Origin: Acanthochlamys bracteata
Taxonomy: Eukaryota; Streptophyta; Magnoliopsida; Pandanales; Velloziaceae
Length of the DNA: 64,000 nt
Direction: 5' to 3'
Assembly (NCBI GenBank): GCA_019914995.1
Contig: CM034128.1
Coordinates: 7,132,501 to 7,196,500 of the forward strand
Under the pieces are notes generated by a model, which had not been told where the DNA came from, searched no databases, and saw only the letters and a program-made list of their open reading frames with translations. Position numbers and translations under genes: made by a program. Each line of letters starts with the position of its first letter. The stretch's first letter is position 1. This document shows positions 23,233 to 35,591 of this stretch, piece after piece.

Positions 23233-24788
23233 GAGGCATTATTTTGGTCTAAAAGACTCTACACAAACCTTTGGTCAGACGTTCTTTAATTTATAAAAAA
23301 TGAGTTTTATAAAATTGAGTTTGGTGGATTAAATTCAGTAAGAATTGTCGATAGGAGTTCGGTAAGTTCCAAATAAATAATTTGAAGAGAAAATAACTTT
23401 TGCGCAATTAAAAGAAGCCTTTTGAAGTTCACAAAACTTGTAGATTAACTCTTTTACAGAAAATGAATAAAGAAAACATGTCGAGAAATTGGTTGAGCTT
23501 AGAAGAGGAGGTTGACAGCTAGCTATCTGTTTGCGAAAGCTATGTCATGCAACACAAAAATACAAATATCTCGCAGACAAAATCTTCTCACCTCATGTGG
23601 TTTATCATGGCGAAAGTAAGCTTGTACGGATAATATTCATTTGAAAGTGTTGTTTTAATATTTTATATTTTATGTTAATTTTACATATTTTTAAAAACAT
23701 TTTTTGTACAATTAAAAGAATATAAAGATATTATATATATATTGGTTTTTTAAAACTAAACTTATTTTTAACTTTTTTCATTAAAATTATTTTTTATTTA
23801 CTTTCACTTATATAAGAAATACAAAGAATTATCTTCAGTTTATATTTTCTGTAAAAAAATATAAATTTAATTATTTTACAATATTTTTTATAATAATTTA
23901 TTTTTAATAATTTATTTCTAGTTTAAAAGAATGTTTTATAAATGAAGTGTATAGTTAGTGCTTCAACAATGAACTCACTCATGAATGTCGTTGAAGGAAT
24001 GAAAGGGGAAAATTGTATTAATTGTTGCTTTTCGCAGATGTCTGTGGAGGTTTTTATAGTTTATTGGTCTTTACCTTACGTTGAAAGGTATGGAAAATGA
24101 ATTTCTTATCTTTTACTATCTAATAAGGTCTTAAATTGCCGTTCTACTTCAGGGATACTAGAATAAAGAAAGTGTGATGCCAACGCTTGTACGTATATAC
24201 ATCGTTATCGTGAATAAAAATTCTTGCACAAAAATTTGCGCCCCTTTGTGAGTTCTTTCATTTGTTTTTTAATAAGTGCACTCAAATATTTACTTCCAAT
24301 TTTTTAAATACATTATATAGAAATTTAATTGTAAATATAGTTTCAACTAAAAGTAAATAAAATTTAACTCAATTTTTAAACAATTATTAAAATTTTATTT
24401 CTTAAGAAAATTTTTAACTCACTTTCTAACTATTGTTTAATTCTGAAACTCATTTGTAAAAGAATGTATTCATTTTCGTTCTACGGTATAAATATCTTAC
24501 AAAGAAGGAGAGCCACTAGAGACCATTTTAAGGGAAACAAATGCTATACTCTGTCTATACACTATGTCCTCTAAATAGTATATACCATTATCAAAGGATA
24601 TCTTCCGAAATAAAGAAAAGAAAGTTATTTCTAACATCAAAAGAGATTAATAAGAGCCACTTTTGTGCGCCTTTATTACGATTCATGATCATATGAACCG
24701 TGAAACTTTTTTAATTCTAGATAAAACTAAAGAAACTAATGATGAAATTAGAATAAAAATACTTAATTCAGTTCTTCTATATTCTTTA
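23233..24788. other. AT-rich intergenic DNA
   Basis: No open frame longer than 60 codons is present and no gene is seen. 23640-23960 and 24290-24480 are almost pure A/T with poly-A and poly-T runs that could be eroded MITEs. Confidence 0.5.
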
Positions 24789-25040
24789 CGGAACGTTTGG
24801 GAATACTTATGAAATAAAACTTTTCTGAAATAAAAAATATTTTTATTTTTTTAAAAATAAGCTCTATTTTTTTATTTTAAAAAAAATATATATACAATAA
24901 AAAGATCTTACTACGTAAAATTTTTCTACATTTTTTAAATTTTTAAATAAATTTTATAAATACTTACAAAATATATATTAAAAAACGTAAAATAAAAAAT
25001 TGAAAATAAGTGTTTGAAAAATACAATTCCAAATGCTCCC
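24789..25040. mobile_element. Harbinger-like MITE flanked by TTA
   Basis: The 252-bp AT-rich unit has imperfect terminal inverted repeats (CGGAACGTTTGG on the left; GGGAGCATTTGG read inward from the right, 9 of 12 matching). The trinucleotide TTA lies directly outside both ends, at 24786-24788 and 25041-25043, as in PIF/Harbinger insertions. Its interior (GAAATAAAACTTTTCTGAAA, GATCTTACTACGTAAAA, TTTTTAAATAAATTTTATAAATACTTA) recurs at 26741-26990 and 61885-62145, defining a family within this window. Confidence 0.65.
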
Positions 25041-25336
25041 TTAATAAGTACAAATACTATTACTTATAATTAGAACTCTTTTTTTATGAGTAAAAATTCT
25101 ATTATAATTCTACTAAAGTTAAAATTTCAACCTAATTTGAATGATAAATATTAATTTACTAATGAAACTTTAATTCTCTTAATACAATTCAAACTTCTAA
25201 ACTCTTTTAGATACAAGTATACTATGGGGGGGCCTCGGTAGAACTAGAACGTAACAGCCTTCCTTCGTTCAAATCGTAAGGAATACTTTCCAATTCCTTT
25301 GTGTTAATTTCTTAAATTTACATAGTTACTCGATTG

Positions 25337-25344
<8 letters not shown>

Positions 25345-25367
<23 letters not shown>

Positions 25368-25368
25368 T
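25345..25368. repeat. (AT)12 microsatellite
   Basis: A perfect alternating AT run of 24 bases follows a poly-A stretch. Such runs mutate quickly and are common in plant intergenic DNA. Confidence 0.9.
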
Positions 25369-26072
25369 CCCAAGTCTTCTGCAATCTACAAAGCTCAAGT
25401 ATATCATGATTTTTTAATCAGAAAAATGTGAGTACTATGTTTTTCTTCTCAAAATCAATTAATATTGCTGTTACGCATCCGCATAAGTGATATACCTGAA
25501 TGATTTAGATTGGACCATCCATATCGACCACACCATCCAATGCGTCATAATGCATCATTAAATCCTTTAATTTAAGATTCATATATTTACACATTAATAT
25601 TAGGTATGCTTGGATTCAGACCATTTTTCTTAACTTTTATTTCTCATATATACAAATTATTTAATTACTTACTATTTAGTTTTGACATAGGTTATGTTTG
25701 AAATAACCCAAAAAATAGAGTTTGTTTAAAAAACGATATTTTTTTATGATTTTTTAAAAAAGAGTTTGCAAGTACAATTATATCATGACGTATAATGCAT
25801 TCATTATTTTAATTTTTTTTTGGAAGTTTCTTATAACACTATGCATATTTTTTTTTTAACTTAAAAAGTGCAAAGCTGAAAAAAAAAAAAAAAACCATGC
25901 CGAAACTTGTGTTACAACCAAACCACCTTTACTCTATATGTTGTATTACAATGCAGCAATGTTACGTCTTGAACCACTAATATCTTTTTCGAAAGGTATT
26001 GTCTACAATATATTTTATATTCACTATGTCATGTTGAAAGTAAACTTAAAAAACAAAACAGATAGTCCAACA

Positions 26073-26510
26073 CCGGGGTGACAATATACGATCCGATCTA
26101 AAAACGCAATCTAAAATCGATCTATTTATTTAGAATTAGAGTTAGAAAATTTGACCTCTATAAATATATGGGTTAGATTAGGATTGAACAAATTTGATCC
26201 GGTTATTAAATAGGTCGACTTGGATAAATCCGAAATTGATCTACTAATCCGAATTGCAATCTTTGAAAAATAATATTTAATTTTTCCTTTCCGTTTATTA
26301 AAATATTAGCAATAAAAATAATCGATAATAATAATTTATAAATTATTAAATTATATGGTATTTATAATTAATTATTATTTTTATATTTTAGTAAAATAGT
26401 ATAAGAATTATAATATTATCGAAAGTATTATTATATATGTGTTTCTATAATAATGAATTTAGATTTTGTATAAAACTTTTTATCAAAATTTTGTTAGAAA
26501 TTTAAAAAAT
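26073..26510. mobile_element. Truncated second copy of the hAT-like TAGGGGTGGCAA element
   Basis: The sequence from CCGGGGTGACAATATACGAT onward aligns through about 430 bp with the left half of the element at 22369 (shared words include TAAATATATGG, TTAGGATTGAAC, TTATTAAATAGGTCGAC and TATAATATTATCGAAAGTATTA). The right terminus is missing. The copy ends in an A/T tract at 26510-26640 that resembles a fragment of the Harbinger-like MITE family. Confidence 0.65.
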
Positions 26511-26740
26511 ATAGAAAAATTTTATATAGTAAATTTTATTATTTATTTTTAAATAAAAAATAAAAATTATTTTTTAAAATAGATAATAATATTTTTTATT
26601 TTAAAAAAAATTATTTTATAAGAATTTCTAGTCAACTCTAGAAATGGTTTTTTCTTTTGTTTCTTGGTCTCCTGTTCAATCTTGAAGCAAATGACACGTG
26701 GTTTTCTGATAATCAGCGGTTCTTTAAGGAATCACAATTT

Positions 26741-26990
26741 TGGGTCCGTTTAGAATTGCTTATGAAGTGAAGCTTTTTTAAAATAAAATATATTTTTTTT
26801 TGAAAAATTAGTTTTATTTTTTTATTTTTTAAAAAATAATAAAAATATATAATAAAAAGATCTTATTACGTAAAAATTTTTTACACTATCTAAATTTTTA
26901 AATAAATTTTTTAAATACTTATAAAATATATATTAAAAAATATAAAATGAAAAAAAATTGAAAATCGGCTTTTATAAGTAGCAATATGTG
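26741..26990. mobile_element. Second copy of the Harbinger-like MITE family
   Basis: GGGTCCGTTTAGAATTGCTT is followed by TATGAAGTGAAGC and an interior nearly colinear with 24789-25040 (AATAAAAAGATCTTATTACG, CTAAATTTTTAAATAAATTT, ACTTATAAAATATATATTAA). The right end is less clear, finishing near CTTTTATAAGTAGCAAT. No flanking TTA pair could be assigned. Confidence 0.55.
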
Positions 26991-29900
26991 TAGCAGAGCT
27001 TTTCACTTGATAAGGATAGTATTGATGATCCCCTTTAGTTACTCTATGGTTTGTTTGCAAAATGAAAGATTCATCATTCAATGTTCTTGACCTGACCGAA
27101 AAGCCGAGACCTGTAACACTACTCAACCGTTTGGATCACTGATGGATGAAAGTTGATCCTGTTGAACTTTTTCATAAGAACAATTTTTGGGCCAAATGCA
27201 TGTTCTAAATGTGTGAAAGTAAGAAGAGAATTTTATAAGAATAAAGTTTTTAAAGGTAGATTGAAAGTGAATTTAATCTTTTATTTTATTTCGAAGTGAG
27301 TTGAAAGTGAAAAATAGAGTTCTAAAAATTAAATTGATGAGTTTTTAAATAGTAAAATAAAAGTATTGTTCTTAGTTCAATGATGTTAACTAATACACAA
27401 AATTTTTAAAATTCCAAATCTGATGGAAAAAAAAGAAATTTTGGAATTTTGAAATACGCTTTAAATGTAAGTTTGGCTTTGACACTTGAGGTTTAAATTT
27501 TCATTTTGACCATGAAGTTTAAGTAGTTTTATTTTTTAGAGTAATTAAACATATTGAGAGGTTTTTCATATAAATACCAAATTTAAGATTTTTTAAATTG
27601 GCATATATATTGGTGTCACCAAAACATAATGTATCATGTGACGTATTTAACAAAGATTATAACGGTAGGGACAAAAGATTATAACGGTATTTAACAAAGA
27701 TTAAAACTTTAGATGCCAAAATAAAACAATTTAATTTTAGAGGCTAAACTTAACCTAGGGGGCTATTTAGTTGCACGAAAGCGTGGAAGTATGAGAAACG
27801 AGTTTTTAAAAGAAAGTAGAAAAGTGATTTTTGAAATAGTGGTAAAATACTGAGGAATTGTTTTGGTATTTTGTTAAATAGCAGTGAGTGAACATGTAAT
27901 AACATAATAAAATATACTTCATTATATTACGTTATACATATATTTTGTAAAATATAAATGTAATATATTTCAAAAATAAAACATCTACAACCTATAAACT
28001 AATTATATACTGTAATGTATAATATAATTAAGCTATTAAATATCTACAACTTATAAATTAATTATACACAAGACACTTTCAACCATTCTTAAACAATGTC
28101 ATTTAAGCATCTTTGCAGGATATCGTAGTGGTCTTCGAGAAGGTCTGATTCTCTCTTATAGCCAATCAAGCAATTAGAAAATATTTGAGAGTGATTATTA
28201 GAAAAAAAAACTTTTCTAAAAAAAACTTTTACATATATTATTTTATAAAAATTTTTTAAATAAAAAAATTATTCATATAATTATTTTATAATGTATATTT
28301 TATCTGTATTTTTCAAATTTTAAAAAAATTGTAAAAAATTATGCATTAATTTTTTGAAATTAAAAAAAAGCTTATTCAGATTGATAAGCAATTCTAAATA
28401 TGTTCTTAATGTTTATTGTTTATGTTTCTGATCATTTTCGTCGAAATTTTTTCTGTAATTATATTTTAATCTGAAAAATAATATAAGGATTTTGATATGG
28501 TTAAAATTACAATGAAAATATATGGATAAAAACAAACTTTTGAAAAGGTAATTTAGGTAAATCAAGATTTTCATTTTTTATCTTTGTTCTTTGTAGAGTA
28601 GTATAGGTTTGTTTGGTAGTGGTTTGCTTAAGTTTTGGTAAATCAAAATCAAAATTTTAGACTTATGTACCTAACAAATTATTTTTGTATTCGTTTAACA
28701 CCTAACAAATATGATGACTTCACAATTCTATACTATTCTCGTTTAATATTTTACAATGTAGATATAAATACTAAAATTCATCAATTCATTTACATATTTA
28801 CTAATTTTAAACAAGAAAACTTAAATAGTTTCAATGTTAACGATTTTAGTTATTAATTTTGTTAAATTATTAGTTAATATTTAAGAAGGTAATGATCGCC
28901 ACAGCGTGAACCATTTTTTTTTTCACAATTAGAAAATACAAGGTAGAAAATTTTGAAATCTCTACACTGATTATTTTTGGTTCATAGGGTGTAAGAAATA
29001 TAAATAATGATAGCAAAATGCTATCATTTAACTGCTTATATATATGACTAAAATTTACCCCTGAAATAACTGTTAAAACTTTGTTTTACTGGTTGTGGTC
29101 ATATTTATTTTCATAACTAGCTTTTTTGTTTTGTGCAATAACTCATATTTGTTAACATTTTAAAAAATGGAAAGAAGTATTTTCAAAATTGAACTTATTC
29201 TATTCATTTTTTATGCCTGAGGTCTACAAAATACTTTAAAAAAAAAATATGCCAAGCTAACATATATTTTGCAAGCAAAATGTCTACTAACCATCCAAAT
29301 CAATTGCACTCATATATAGTTGGCATATTCACCTCAAACTGGCTTAGTCAGATGAGAAACCATATACCCAAAATCAAATTCGAGATGTGTTTGTGTTTAA
29401 ACTGCTTTTGCGGTCGATTGGTCAGAGCCGCATCATCTCAGGCAGGTACCAAGTCAATCTATTGAGCTAGTTAAATGGATTGATTCTATACTTATTAAAA
29501 AATAAAAAATTAAATAAAATACACTTTTGTTTTTTCTTTTTATGTCGGCCGCACTTAATCAAAAACCCAAAAGATCTAATGTCTTCTTTTCACTCTGAAG
29601 TAGATCTTTTGTCAATCATTTTTCTTGTTCTTTATTACCGATCGTTTTTCTTCTTTTTTGCGGTGGTTCTTTCTTCATTTTCTTCTTCATCTTCTTCTTT
29701 ACACTAAAGAGATGTCTATTATTGGTTCTGCTCCTAATTGTGATCCTTATAACTACACACAATCTTCATTCAAATTCACAAAATCAAAATATTTCAAGAG
29801 AGAAAAAATGATCCTATTTGGAGCCATTATAAGGAGTCAAAAACTAATCACACTAATAAAAATAAAGAACCTAATATATTAGATATTGTTCACGAACTTT

Positions 29901-30717
29901 TAGAGAAATGTGGCATTAACAGAGTTAAACAACACGCAAAGCTTACAAATAAGTAAAAGCATAACATGCAACATACCCAGTCAAAGGAATCTATCTACTC
30001 CTGTCCCTCAAGTTACTTCATCAAATAGATAATCTATTCAACAGCTCTTTCAATCTTAGGAAGTAAAAATTCTTAGGACAGAAGGATACCATAAGTCTAA
30101 ACTGAATTTCTCTCGGTATTTTGGACTAGCTAATTAAAAACTTATGAAGAGCTACTTCATTTAGGGCATGATCCGTCATAATACAAAAGGGAAGTGCTTC
30201 ATGGGCCAATTTTCTCTTGCATTTCTCTCATCTCGCCACAAGATTAATCCCATTCCAAAAAAGACGGAGTGCTATTGAAATGCATATATTGGACGGAAAT
30301 ATGATTCCACCAATAACAATCTTAGGCTATGCATTAAGAAACAACACATATTTCACGTGTATCAAGAGCATTGAGAAATGTACATATCAATCCAAACATT
30401 TGAATCATATATTCAAAAAAACAAGCCAAACACAAGAATTCGAGGAAGAAATCAGCAATGTAAAAAAGATATAGAGAGAGAGAGATTTAGGGGATTACTT
30501 GCCATTTTGATTGAACGAACAGCAAAGGTGTAGAGGGTACAGAAATAAATGAGAAAAAAAGATTAGATGGGTAATAAAAAGAGAGAGAGAGAGAGAGAGA
30601 TTGATGAAGGAATATAGAGGGGGAGGGGAGGAAATAGCACGAGAGGGGAGGGACAAGAGACATACATGCCTTCCACAAAACCCTTCCTCGTCGCCACGTC
30701 CAATACTACCACCAACA
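26991..30717. other. AT-rich intergenic DNA, no gene recognised
   Basis: Open frames at 26911-27126, 28635-28856, 29280-29465, 29480-29882 and 30217-30474 show no family resemblance. 28190-28400 looks like a further eroded MITE (A/T arms with GAGAGTGATTATTAGAA near one end and TTGATAAGCAATTCTAAATA near the other). A (GA)n run lies at about 30579-30600. Confidence 0.45.
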
Positions 30718-30831
30718 TTATTCTTCATCATCAACAACGACAACACGAACACCTTCATGGTTGTCTCCTTGCTGTCTAAGTAGAAGCTTCTTATCGCCAT
30801 TGGGACCAAACTGCTCAAGCTTCTCGCAGGT
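30718..30831 (-). CDS. Possible 3'-terminal exon of an unidentified gene
   Basis: On the minus strand a TTAACAG acceptor is followed by 37 open codons with a sensible charged composition (TCEKLEQFGPNGDKKLLLRQ, then a QGDNHEGVRVVVVDDEE tail) and a TAA stop. It looks like a genuine C-terminus rather than random AT-rich frame. I do not recognise the family. The upstream exon that would supply it is not obvious, and it cannot be joined to the exons at 31742-32421 because the last of those ends in its own stop. It may belong to an alternative transcript or be a fragment. Confidence 0.35.
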   Translation of the reverse strand, partial: TCEKLEQFGPNGDKKLLLRQQGDNHEGVRVVVVDDEE

Positions 30832-31741
30832 CTGTTAATGAGCGGTGTGCTTTTAATAATTAAAACAAACAGAAGTTGCATGGTACTTCAATTTCATAAA
30901 GATAAATATGACATTAAAAACGCATAGACTTCACATTAGTGATGAATACAGTGAAATATTGTCACAGAAAAGAACATACTGAAACTTCAGAATCAAAATG
31001 AAACAATTTAGACGTTTGAGGCCGAGTAGGTCCCTTTACCGATTGAAGCCCAAAGAGTTAGTAATCACACTCGAATACCTTCCAGATGTTACATTTGACA
31101 AATTGGTGGAACTACTTGGTCTTTTTAATTATACTCTAAAGGAAAAAGAAAGGAAAAACAAAAAATGAAAAACTTGAACTGCTTTTTCATAGAGGAAATA
31201 TCCTCGGCAATGTTTGCTAGAATCAATTTGGGAGAAATACCGTATCATGTGCAAAAAGACCTGACCAAGATACAGAGAGACTATAGACAGATAACGTGAA
31301 TCCACAGCATTCACAATGTAGATTCATTAATAAAACTAGTTTAGGTTACGTAAATGGTTTCATTAATCCACAGCATGACCACTGTCTCTCCTTATCAGCC
31401 CATCCGCATAGCAGTTCAACAGCAAAAATTGTCATAGAATCTTACTTCCTATATGCAACGCACTAGAACTAAAACATCAACAATTCCTTTCTATATTAAT
31501 TTTGCAATAAATTCAGAGCACAAAAAATGAAGCCAAAACTTTCCAAAGACTATCTACTTACATTCTTAGGTAAAAAAGGGTGCAAAGAGAATGCACTTTC
31601 ACTGCCTTTGGGAGATTTTATTGTGTGAAATATGAGATAACCACATTGCATTCATCCTTAATGATGTTATTATTTAGATACGTAGGCTACAGATGGAAAT
31701 ACAATATTCTTATAAGCGTACAAGTGCCTTGTTGGTAAACC

Positions 31742-32421
31742 TTATTTTGGACGTCTCTTGTAAGGGTACAACATGTCATCAAGGCCCTCTTTGATATAGT
31801 GTACTACACGGTTCAGGTTTCTGGCAACACCAGATGCTACCAATCCAGCATTTCTAGTGATCCTGTCGCACCACCATGTAAAAACTTACAACAAATGCAA
31901 CATATATTAAAGACTATTGGAATTTCCCTATTACATGTGAATTTCAAATTGAAAGATTACAAACCTACTTAAGAACTCTTTCCCCGTGGAGAGCGGCAAC
32001 TTATGTGACCGAACTTGTGGACGAGAGGTATTTTCTACAACTGACACTACACCGAGTGCATTGAAAAGATATATTAAAAATTGTCAATGCAAAACCCAAT
32101 CTACAAAAGAAAAAATTAATACATTAAAGTCAAATAAGCATAAAATTAGTTTTATCAGTTAATTATAAACAGTGTTTTGTAATTGTATGATATAATTACA
32201 AAGCAACATTTACTTTCAAAGACTGAAATAATATGGTGGGGGTGACATGATAGTATAATAATTAACTCAGATCACAATGTAAATCAGACCCCAAATTCTA
32301 AAAAATCATTATGAAGTAAACAGAAACATCTAATAGCATGTTAGGTGCTTTTTGATACCTTCTCTGTGGTAAGCATGAGCAGAGCGCGGTCAGTTTCTGT
32401 GATTCTTCTGTCTACCAAAAC
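31742..32421 (-). CDS. Exons of an unidentified small gene, 3' part
   Basis: Three exon-like pieces on the minus strand: 32359-32421 (VLVDRRITETDRALLMLTTE plus K), 31965-32046 (SVVENTSRPQVRSHKLPLST, GKEFLS) and 31742-31862 (RITRNAGLVASGVARNLNRV, VHYIKEGLDDMLYPYKRRPK, then TAA). The junction between the last two is well supported: donor AG/GTTTGT, acceptor GCGACAG/GATC, with a split arginine codon. The junction between the first two fails by one nucleotide: the 63-nt exon ends in phase 0, but the next needs one preceding base. So either a small exon is missing, a splice site is misplaced, a base is wrong in the sequence, or this is a pseudogene. No start was found upstream. The conserved-looking basic C-terminus suggests a real plant gene; function unknown. 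Confidence 0.4.
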
Positions 32422-34992
32422 CTAAGAAGTAAAGCAGTAATGCCAATTAATCACCTTAGTTAAGATTAAACACATCCTAAGACAATTTTTAATGAAATAG
32501 AGCACAACGATTAAGCATAATTCATGATAGCAATGTCAAGTTTGTTCCAAAATTACTTAGTTCTAGTATAAGGTTAACTTAACGATGAAATTCATTAAAC
32601 AATCAAATTCACATTGCTAAATTACCAAAACTTTTGTTTTGTATATGTGCTAGGCAAGACATATCATATAGCAATTTGAAATACATGATTTTGGATATAT
32701 CTTTAATTTTTGCTAAAGCACTTCAGCACTCATGCCGTAACGTCTTAACAAAAAATTGAGTTGTGGAAAATGATGCCGCCAGTATAATCCTCACAAACAT
32801 TAAAATCACATTATAGATGACCAAAATGTCCGCACCAACAAATACCATATAAAACAATAAGTCACAAACACGTGCAAGATTTTACATGCAAACCTAACCA
32901 AGTCCAAGAGAAGAGCAACAAGAAGATGAATATTACAATAGATTTCATTGCCAAGTCTAAGCCCTCACTCCAAACAGAGTAAGCTTCGACACTACTGCAA
33001 AACTAGTGAGCTTCGCTCACACCGAACTATGGTTAGATAAGTTCTATAATTTCTTCCAACCAAAGGGCGGATCAAATATTCATCCAATGGGGAGACAATG
33101 CCTCATTGAAAATTTGGACCCAATCTTATATATAGACGCCTTTTTCTTAATATTGATCGCACAAGGCTAGGCCCAATAGCCAAAAATAGCTAGAGCCTCT
33201 ATCTCTCCCTCGACCGGAGGCCAAATAAACCCTTTTCTTATCTTCGTTCTCTTAGTTGATTAGAGATTTGCTCTCAAAATTATTCTATTGTCCTTCTTCT
33301 ATAAATCATGCATTATTTTTGCTTGCCCTTTTTAGATAAGTACTTGGATAGCAATTTGATAGCCAATCTAGGCAAGGTAAGAGGATTGAGATTTCTCTTG
33401 TCACGCTTTACAACTGATTTTGTAGGCTATAACTAGACACAAAGACAACTTCTTAATTAATTTTTTTCTTTAAAAGAAAATACGAACGTATTCTCTTTTG
33501 CATATAAATTGTATTCAATTTGTTGTATGTAGATTTGGAGAGGTAATTAGCAGACGACACTCATAGCTATTGAAACTAGTTTATACCTTAAAAAGAAACT
33601 GTTGCCATAAGATTGTTTTAATATTTTAATATTAAATACTGTTTTAAAATTTAATTATTTTGCTATAATTAAATTTAATATAATAGCATACAATTATTGA
33701 CCCTACTAGACCAAATTTCTAGATCCGCATCATCTAAACCCAACAGTATATTTGGAAGTCCAGCTATAGAAAATAGTGCCATTTGTGCCATTTCTAGTGC
33801 CAATTTGGACATGAAACTAGACCATTTACACCCCTATTTTACTAGCGATGTTTATATGAATTAGATTTCGAGCTAAGTTCGCAAGTATTAGCTATTAAGA
33901 GGTCCACAAACCGAGCATTATGCAATTTACATCACTTGTAGTTAGCTACCGACCCCTACTAGTGCACTAACATTATCCATAACAATTAGGTTTCAACTTA
34001 ATTACGAAGGTGTTAGATATGTACAACACCACAACCACCACCTAGCTTGCGTGGTATGGACATATTGCTTATCCCACTACGGTGTCGACTCAAATAATGG
34101 CAGTTCGAATGTCTCAAAAGGAAAAGTATCAAAGTACAGCTTTGCCCTTAACTGACACCCAAGCGTAGAAAACTATTCCCTTAAATTAAATTTCTGGAAA
34201 TTTGCTCTCTTAAGTGAGTAATATTACTCCAAACTCCAATCTTGTGTTGCTGACATGGCATACAAGGGTTTTCTATTCCTCTTACATTTATCTCCTATGA
34301 GCAGTTTTGTTTTTTTTTTCTAATTTTTGCTCAAACTTTATTTGCCTACTAACATTGACATAAAGACCGAGGTTATGGAGTTCTAGCACTTGTAGTTTCT
34401 CCGCCGGTAAATCCACTAAATGAGCTGCAGTGGTGAAGTATGCCTTGGCGGACAAGGATGGCAAAAGTTCCAAACGCTGGAACATGAGATTGCTCCTCCA
34501 ATCGCGAGACTCTTTGAATGTGGTGGCTAAGCAATTGAACTACCTCAATCTGTGGTGCGACATACCCCAAATAGGTTTGCAATTCTCTCAAGATTAACCA
34601 CAACCAAAAACCATGAGTTTAGATCAAGCAAGGAAAGGTTATAACGTAACCGTTCCACAACTCCTGAAAAGTTCTCTTCAACTTCTAAAGCAATAACAAC
34701 TGTGTGTGTCGTGCTAGCATCATGCATGCATACCAATTCCTTCCAATACTTGTTAAATCATATATTCTTTTTTTAGAATTTGCATCAACTTCTACCTCTT
34801 GCATTCGCATTTTTTAGTTGACTTCCTTGTCCTCCCTTCATTTTATTAATTTAATTATGTTGCTAAAACACTGATCAAAGCCTTACTTGTGCCTCCTATG
34901 CCAGAAAACAAGATGGTCATGTTTAAGGAGAGAAAATAAATTTTTTCTTATTTAGCATCCATGCTACAATATTACATGCTTCCAATAATAAA
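32422..34992. other. Intergenic DNA between unidentified exons and the copia element
   Basis: No gene is recognised. Minus-strand 32884-32999 carries an open stretch after a TTGCAG acceptor that ends in a hydrophobic run, but nothing joins to it. Overlapping minus-strand frames at 34288-34736 (60-76 codons in different phases) have moderate complexity and could be a decayed coding relic. I could not place them in any family. Confidence 0.4.
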
Positions 34993-34997
34993 TTCTT

Positions 34998-35546
34998 TGT
35001 TGGGTTTCTCCTCTTTTGTGGAGGTGACCCAAAATCCATATGATTAAAACCTATATGAAGAGGTAAGGACATTTTTGTCTTTTTCTTCTTAAAATGAATC
35101 TTTAGGGTTTGTAAATCCTATGCTTCAGCCACCACCAAGAAAAAAAAAGAAAAAAAGAAAAAAAATAGGAGAAGTTATTGTCTTGCTGTCCAGTTTGATC
35201 AAACGTCGGATGAACGTCGATTTGACGTCCGATTGAGCTGAAATTTGGTCAGCATGTTTCCGGCGGATAGTTCTTCAATCTGAACGGTGGAGATCGTATT
35301 CGGAGTTCTCTACGTGCAGATCCGTATGTATTTGTGAAGCCACCAATTTGGGTGAGATATCTCTAATTCTCTTTTACGGTTTGCCAAGATTGTTGAATCT
35401 TGAGATATATGATTGTATGCCTCTAGTTTTAGCTAGAGAGAACTTGTGTATTCCCATTATTGTGATAGTGGAGGTTTATTGGTTGCCATGATTTTTACTC
35501 TTTACGTTGAGAAGGTTTTTCACGTAAATTGCTTGTGTTTATGTGC
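34998..35546 (+). repeat. 5' LTR of the copia element
   Basis: It begins TGTTGGGTTTCTCCTCTTTT and ends TTTATGTGC, as judged from the flanking 5-bp duplication and the 3' LTR. It lacks the usual CA terminus. It contains AAGAGGTAAGGACATTTTTG, a purine-rich AAGAAAAAAA tract and, at 35227-35246, the core GTCCGATTGAGCTGAAATTT that also occurs in the foldback element at 45 kb. Confidence 0.85.
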
Positions 35547-35591
35547 TTGCGATTGTGGTGATTTTTGTGCATTGAGTATTTGCCTATAACA

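Noticed and set aside
29405..29470. tRNA-like wording (GATTGGTCAGAGCC...)
   Set aside because: No cloverleaf, anticodon arm or B-box GGTTCRANNCC could be assembled.
30217..30474. 85-codon plus-strand frame
   Set aside because: No known motif or splice context, and it ends in a GA-rich low-complexity region.
32884..32999. Minus-strand open stretch ending in a hydrophobic segment after TTGCAG
   Set aside because: It cannot be joined in phase to the neighbouring exon-like pieces and lacks a start.
34288..34736. Overlapping minus-strand frames before the copia element
   Set aside because: Moderate complexity but no recognisable family and several phase changes; not called as a gene.
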